Shown here one piece after another: positions 4,878-5,234 of a DNA stretch of 5,234 nt. The translations under genes and the position numbers were made by a program. Under the pieces are notes generated by a model. That model had not been told where the DNA came from and did not search any database. It was given only the letters and a program-made list of their open reading frames with translations. Source of the DNA: Vitreoscilla sp. (lineage in GTDB: Bacteria; Pseudomonadota; Gammaproteobacteria; Burkholderiales; Burkholderiaceae); the NCBI GenBank assembly GCA_014378125.1, contig JACMOG010000150.1, positions 1-5,234 of the forward strand, read 5' to 3'. Within the stretch, counting starts at the first letter, position 1. Every line of letters begins with the position of its first letter.

Positions 4878-5234
4878 TCAGGGCGCGAGGCGTTCGCGCG
4901 TCCAGGCGCCACCGTCGAGTCGATAGTGCAGCCGGTCGTGCAGGCGCGATTTTCGGCCCTGCCAGAATTCCCAGTGGTCGGGCTGCAGCCGAAAACCGCC
5001 CCAATGCGGCGGACGCGGCGGGTTCATCAGGAACTTCGCCGCGTATTTCGCCGCGTTGGCCACCAGCACGCCGCGTGACGGGATGACCTGGCTCTGCGGC
5101 GAGGCCCAGGCACCGATGCGCGAGTCGAGCGGCCGCGAGGCGAAATAGGCGTCGGACTCCGCGTCGTCCACGCGTTCGACGCGCCCCTCGATGCGCACCA
5201 CCCGCTCGAGCTCCACCCAGTGGAACTGCAGCGC
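4878..5234 (-). CDS. pdxH: Pyridoxine/pyridoxamine 5'-phosphate oxidase, C-terminal part (partial)
   Basis: FMN enzyme that oxidises pyridoxine or pyridoxamine 5'-phosphate to pyridoxal 5'-phosphate, the last step of PLP synthesis and salvage. The 118 codons in the window (stop TGA at 4878-4880) read [20 protein letters not shown], then [48 protein letters not shown] and the C-terminal RLAP. These are the classic C-terminal landmarks of PdxH, including the phosphate- and FMN-binding RPPHWGG and the RLHDR motif. The reading frame runs unbroken off the right edge, so the N-terminal part lies outside. A GTG at 5216 is internal, not the start, because family sequence continues upstream of it. FHW replaces the more common FYW. 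It converges with the broken msrA, with six bases between the two stop codons. Confidence 0.95.
   Translation of the reverse strand, partial: ALQFHWVELERVVRIEGRVERVDDAESDAYFASRPLDSRIGAWASPQSQVIPSRGVLVANAAKYAAKFLMNPPRPPHWGGFRLQPDHWEFWQGRKSRLHDRLHYRLDGGAWTRERLAP

Noticed and set aside
5214..5216. GTG as the start of a short pdxH-like gene
   Set aside because: Conserved PdxH sequence continues upstream of this codon to the window edge, so it is an internal Val.

Overview
The window is a very GC-rich, chromosomal-looking stretch. The protein families and their wording (class-typical UbiD, GlyA under a ZTP riboswitch, an MsrA/PdxH neighbourhood) fit a betaproteobacterium of the order Burkholderiales, probably Comamonadaceae-like. 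That placement is inference from protein and RNA flavour, not from a marker gene. I see no mobile element, CRISPR array, tRNA or rRNA, and no phage gene.

Layout, left to right. (1) Positions 1-418, minus strand: the N-terminal 139 codons of glyA (serine hydroxymethyltransferase), running off the left edge. (2) Positions 419-715: a long glyA leader. It holds a clear ZTP/ZMP (pfl-type) riboswitch on the minus strand, about 541-696, followed by a structured leader of roughly 120 nt with no U-tract. (3) Positions 716-1660, minus: a membrane-anchored lytic transglycosylase whose stop codon lies only 19 nt ahead of the riboswitch. (4) Positions 1661-1912: a divergent intergenic region with an AT-rich patch just ahead of ubiD. 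(5) Positions 1913-3487, plus: complete ubiD (prenylated-FMN-dependent decarboxylase of ubiquinone synthesis). (6) Positions 3488-3699: a convergent intergenic region packed with consecutive hairpins and ending in a strong stem shared by both flanking genes. (7) Positions 3700-4557, minus: a two-helix membrane protein with a DUF218 (YdcF/SanA/ElyC-like) domain. (8) Positions 4625-4871, plus: a broken msrA, with a single-G frameshift plus loss of the central two thirds of the protein. (9) Positions 4878-5234, minus: the C-terminal part of pdxH (pyridoxamine 5'-phosphate oxidase), running off the right edge.

Most genes are housekeeping and do not form one pathway. One functional link is visible. 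The riboswitch senses ZTP/ZMP, the alarmone that builds up when 10-formyl-tetrahydrofolate runs short, and it precedes glyA, the main source of one-carbon units. PdxH makes the PLP cofactor that GlyA uses, but nothing in the sequence co-regulates the two. The most notable items are the riboswitch with its unusual linker and peripheral arm, the doubly damaged msrA, the hairpin array after ubiD, and a Pro in GlyA where E. coli has the substrate-contacting Ser35. I did not find a convincing wholly new system here.
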